The position numbers were made by a program, and so were the translations under genes. DNA of 64,000 nt, taken from NCBI GenBank assembly GCA_027627225.1, contig CM051038.1, positions 42,598,848 through 42,662,847 of the forward strand, in the 5' to 3' direction. Below are positions 61,055-64,000 of this stretch, in pieces. Under the pieces are notes generated by a model, which did not search any database, was not told the origin of the DNA, and worked only from the letters and a program-made list of their open reading frames with translations. How positions within the stretch are numbered: the stretch's first letter is position 1; each line of letters begins with the position of its first letter. The stretch is from Congeria kusceri. Lineage: Eukaryota; Mollusca; Bivalvia; Myida; Dreissenidae.

Positions 61055-63085
61055 GTACTTGAAAACATTCATAGAAATCGTTTTTACAATAGTTGGCTAT
61101 TTGTACATTAACAATAACTAAACGGTGCTTGGCATAAATCGTTTGAAGCATCTTTTTCAAATTAACAGCCATTCCTAAGATGATAGGACATTAACAAGGA
61201 CTAATCACAGGAAGGAATTGGAAATCTTTCAGAGTGTAAAATAATGTGTTCAACATTATTCGACACTTATCTATGCTTTAGAATTCCATTAATCTAGGGA
61301 CTTAATATTTGCCAGATGCGTTTAATTATTCGGAAATCATTAACCTAGCGTAATATCGGGCTACATTTCACAATATATGCTGTTGTATACTGCCAATCTT
61401 TCTGATATTTGATTTCAATAATTAAAATACTATATGGGCCGAATCGTACGTTTATCTTCTTTTCCTTTTGTCAACATCAATATTAATAGCTTTTTTTTAT
61501 CACGTTTAACGTGCTAATATTGACGACAACAGCAGATCTAGCACTTGAAAATGATTGCACATGCCATTTACGGCACTGACAGTACAAATGGCATTTCGTA
61601 ATAGTCTAACATGTTCAAATGTAAATTCATCAATAGTCACTCTTGGTTAGTTGCTTATATCTGCACACGTGGAAAGGTTGAATTAATCAACTTAAATTGG
61701 TCCATAGAAATTTGCCAAGCAGACTTTTCTTATACGACCATTTGTAAGTTAACATATTGTAACCATAGTTCACGGCTTTTGCATGCATTGACTTAAAATT
61801 ATGGTTTTATTGAGTTTATTTATATAGATAAGTGTGAACAATCACATGCTAGTACTTGCTTCAACAATGACATAACTTTAACAAAGAATATAAAGAAAAA
61901 TGATATATATTCATGTAAATATCTATAATTATATAGGTAAACTGTAAACCGCGATTTATGTGGAAGAATATAACATGTTGAACAGAAACAAAATAGTCCG
62001 TATGGATCTCAATGCAAACATGTATAATATAAGTTTCTTTAATAAAGTCCGAATGAAAGAAATAAATACTAATCAAAGTTTGGTAATCTCTTCATTTGTC
62101 CTTCGCGTTTGATTTCAAAGACACAGGTTAACCTAATATATGTATAACATATGTATAACAAACACGCGTACATGTACATATATCAGGATTGCTTCCTTGA
62201 GTTGATAATAAGTTCATATATCTGTCATCTCGCTTTCAATTTCTTGCACTCGATTTTGTTTTTAATTAAGATTTTTCCCCAAGTTTGTCAATGCTTGCAA
62301 CGCATGACATTCTGAGATTGGCAATTAATAAGTCTGCATATGTTTACGAAACTTCAAATATAATGTTCGTAATCAAAGCTAAATGCTATTTCTGAACTTA
62401 ACTGTTCGCGAATTTAATAAATTGGCATGCTTCGCTTTGATTTAAGACATTGATGTGTTCTAGATCGAAGACCGTTGGTAATTTCAATTTAGTATTATAA
62501 CTGAAGCCATCACTTCAATTACAAGACGTCGAACCCATATGGTTAATATAATTTCGACGTGTAGTGGTAAAATGATAACAAATGTGCATTTTCATATGCA
62601 TATGATACTAGATTAATAGTTATGATTGCTTTGTGTTCCAATTAATAACTGTTTTATAGTGCTTTTTTATAACCCAATATGTGTGTCTCTAAACCAGCGT
62701 TATTTATAGACAGAAATGTATTCAGTTAAGTTATGAAAACACTTTGTTTTGTTTTTTGTCAGAAAAGCCAATAATATCTAGGGCAGAACATATCGAAAGG
62801 AAACTTAATATGTCCTTTATCTGATGGAATTGATACTTGTAGCAAGCGTGTGATGTTAGACGCAACATCAATTACATTGTAATTAACAATTAACGAACAC
62901 GTGGATCAAATTATGTTTTTTTGCCAAGTGTTTAAAGTGTCTACAATAATCTATGCTTCACATCAAACGATTTCATAACTTGTGTGTTACTTAGTCGCGA
63001 GGAAGTTCTAAAGATGTGTGGTTATTTATTGTTTTTAAATGGTTTTTAAATATAGTTTAAAATGCTCTTAATGTGTAAAGTACCG
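61055..63085 (+). repeat. Old direct duplication, copy B
   Basis: Collinear with 55555-57775, for example TTTACAATAGTTGGCTATTT, GATGCGTTTAATTATTCGGA, TTGGCATGCTTCGCTTTGAT, ACAAGACGTCGAACCCATAT and AAAGCCAATAATATCTAGGG. Divergence is substantial and spread evenly. No gene is recognised in it. Confidence 0.75.
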
Positions 63086-63109
63086 TTCACTACTTGCTAA
63101 AAATCAAAG

Positions 63110-63327
63110 TAGCATTAATAGTAGTAGTTATAGTAGGAGCAGGAATAGCAGAATAGTAGCAGCGTAATATTTGTAGTGATAGTGATAGTGGTAGTAAAGC
63201 GGTAGTGGTGGCAGCGGTATTGTTGGAGGCAGTGCCGATGACGGTAGCGGTAGCAGTGGCAGTGGCATTGGTAGTAGTAGTAGTAGTAGTACAGGTATCA
63301 GTAGTAGTAGTAGTATCAGTAGTAGTA

Positions 63328-63405
<78 letters not shown>

Positions 63406-63480
63406 CTAGTAGTAGTAGTAGTAGTAGCAGTAGTAGTAGTAGTTGTTGCTATTGTAATAGTAGTAGTAGTAGTATTTGTT
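63110..63480. repeat. Long TAG trinucleotide microsatellite
   Basis: An imperfect TAG/GTA/GGC triplet tract about 370 bp long, almost pure from 63334 to 63425, flanked by GTTGTTGTT and GTTTTTGTTCTTG tracts to 63550. The Thr-rich and Val-rich ORFs on either strand are artefacts of the period. Confidence 0.92.
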
Positions 63481-64000
63481 CTTGTTGTTGTTGTTAATGT
63501 TGTTGATTTTGTTTTTGTTCTTGTTTTTCGTGTAGATGCTTTTGTTGTTGTTGTTGCTAATACCACATGTATAATTGTTCTCATGTTTTGCCTAAAAATA
63601 TATCATTTTTTACTTGACTATGCATATTGATCATATACACCTTTGAGTCCACCACGCATTTTACGTATACATAGTCCTCAAACGTGTATTTATCCTAAAG
63701 TCAAAAGCTTCAGCGTGGAGTGCACAATAAACTAAAATACAATTCGATCTCAGTTTGATCTATTTTGATGACTTTCGGTAAGGTAAGGAAGATGTTTCGA
63801 CATTAAATCGGACTTGTTTTCGTATTATTGGAAAACGTCATTAATGTATCAACTGCAAAACCTAAAGCAGTTGGACTAATATAAAACATTATACAAAGCA
63901 AAAATAAATAATAAACATGAATGACTTCGCCGCGATACAAACATACGACTGCCGGCATCAAAAGTCTTTCGCGCAAACGGTCATTCTGACTGACAATCAT
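63481..64000. other. Triplet-tract edge and unrecognised DNA to window end
   Basis: After GTTGTTG tracts, AT-rich sequence to the window end. A 65-codon ORF on the - strand runs off the edge and shows no recognisable domain. Confidence 0.4.

Noticed and set aside
63090..63630. Thr-rich and Val-rich ORFs of 141-164 codons
   Set aside because: Artefacts of a TAG trinucleotide tract, with no start or splice context.

Overview
This is eukaryotic nuclear DNA: AT-rich, gene-poor, with genes split into short exons by GT-AG introns, and dense in repeats. The degenerate ~165 bp, ~155 bp and ~175 bp non-coding arrays, the foldback ends built on a CTCAGGTGAGCT-type hairpin, and abundant LINE and MITE debris are of kinds I associate with bivalve molluscs. 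A heterodont bivalve (possibly a dreissenid mussel) is my best guess, but no species marker is visible.

Two protein-coding genes look intact. One is a five-exon, 158-residue secreted C-type lectin on the + strand (20661-26089). The other is a two-exon, 260-residue 14-3-3 protein on the - strand (30851-32116). In both, splice phases match at every junction and the key residues are present. A single immunoglobulin-domain exon (8051-8420, - strand) looks dead, with an in-frame stop and a +1 frameshift.

The most interesting object is a 5.18 kb DNA transposon at 15334-20510. It has inverted ends made of 21 bp tandem units with the palindromic core TCGTGGCCACGA, and a perfect 6 bp target duplication TATAAT. 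It carries a decayed two-exon integrase-core (DDE) transposase on the - strand and a HECT-like C-lobe exon on the + strand in which the catalytic cysteine position is not cysteine. Its right end lies 150 bp before the lectin start codon, so it forms the lectin's upstream region.

Layout: 1-3.1 kb nothing recognised; 3.1-5.4 kb first ~165 bp array with an inserted element; 5.9-8.0 kb degenerate repeats and a foldback; 8.05-8.42 kb Ig pseudo-exon; 8.6-8.95 kb MITE with TAA duplication; 10.7-14.8 kb three repeat families; 15.3-20.5 kb DNA transposon; 20.66-26.1 kb lectin; 26.7-27.8 kb two minisatellites; 30.4 kb microsatellite; 30.85-32.1 kb 14-3-3; 35.5 kb a 10 x 33 bp minisatellite; 36.15-36.35 kb MITE; 40-41 kb ~155 bp array; 41.2-44.7 kb broken LINE; 50.2-50.55 kb two tRNA-like relics; 50.9-53.45 kb second ~165 bp array; 55.6-57.8 and 61.1-63.1 kb an old direct duplication; 59.1-60.2 kb a 5'-truncated LINE of the same clade with an 8 bp candidate target duplication; 63.1-63.5 kb TAG microsatellite. 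The genes do not form a pathway. What ties the window together is mobile and tandem DNA around a few genes.
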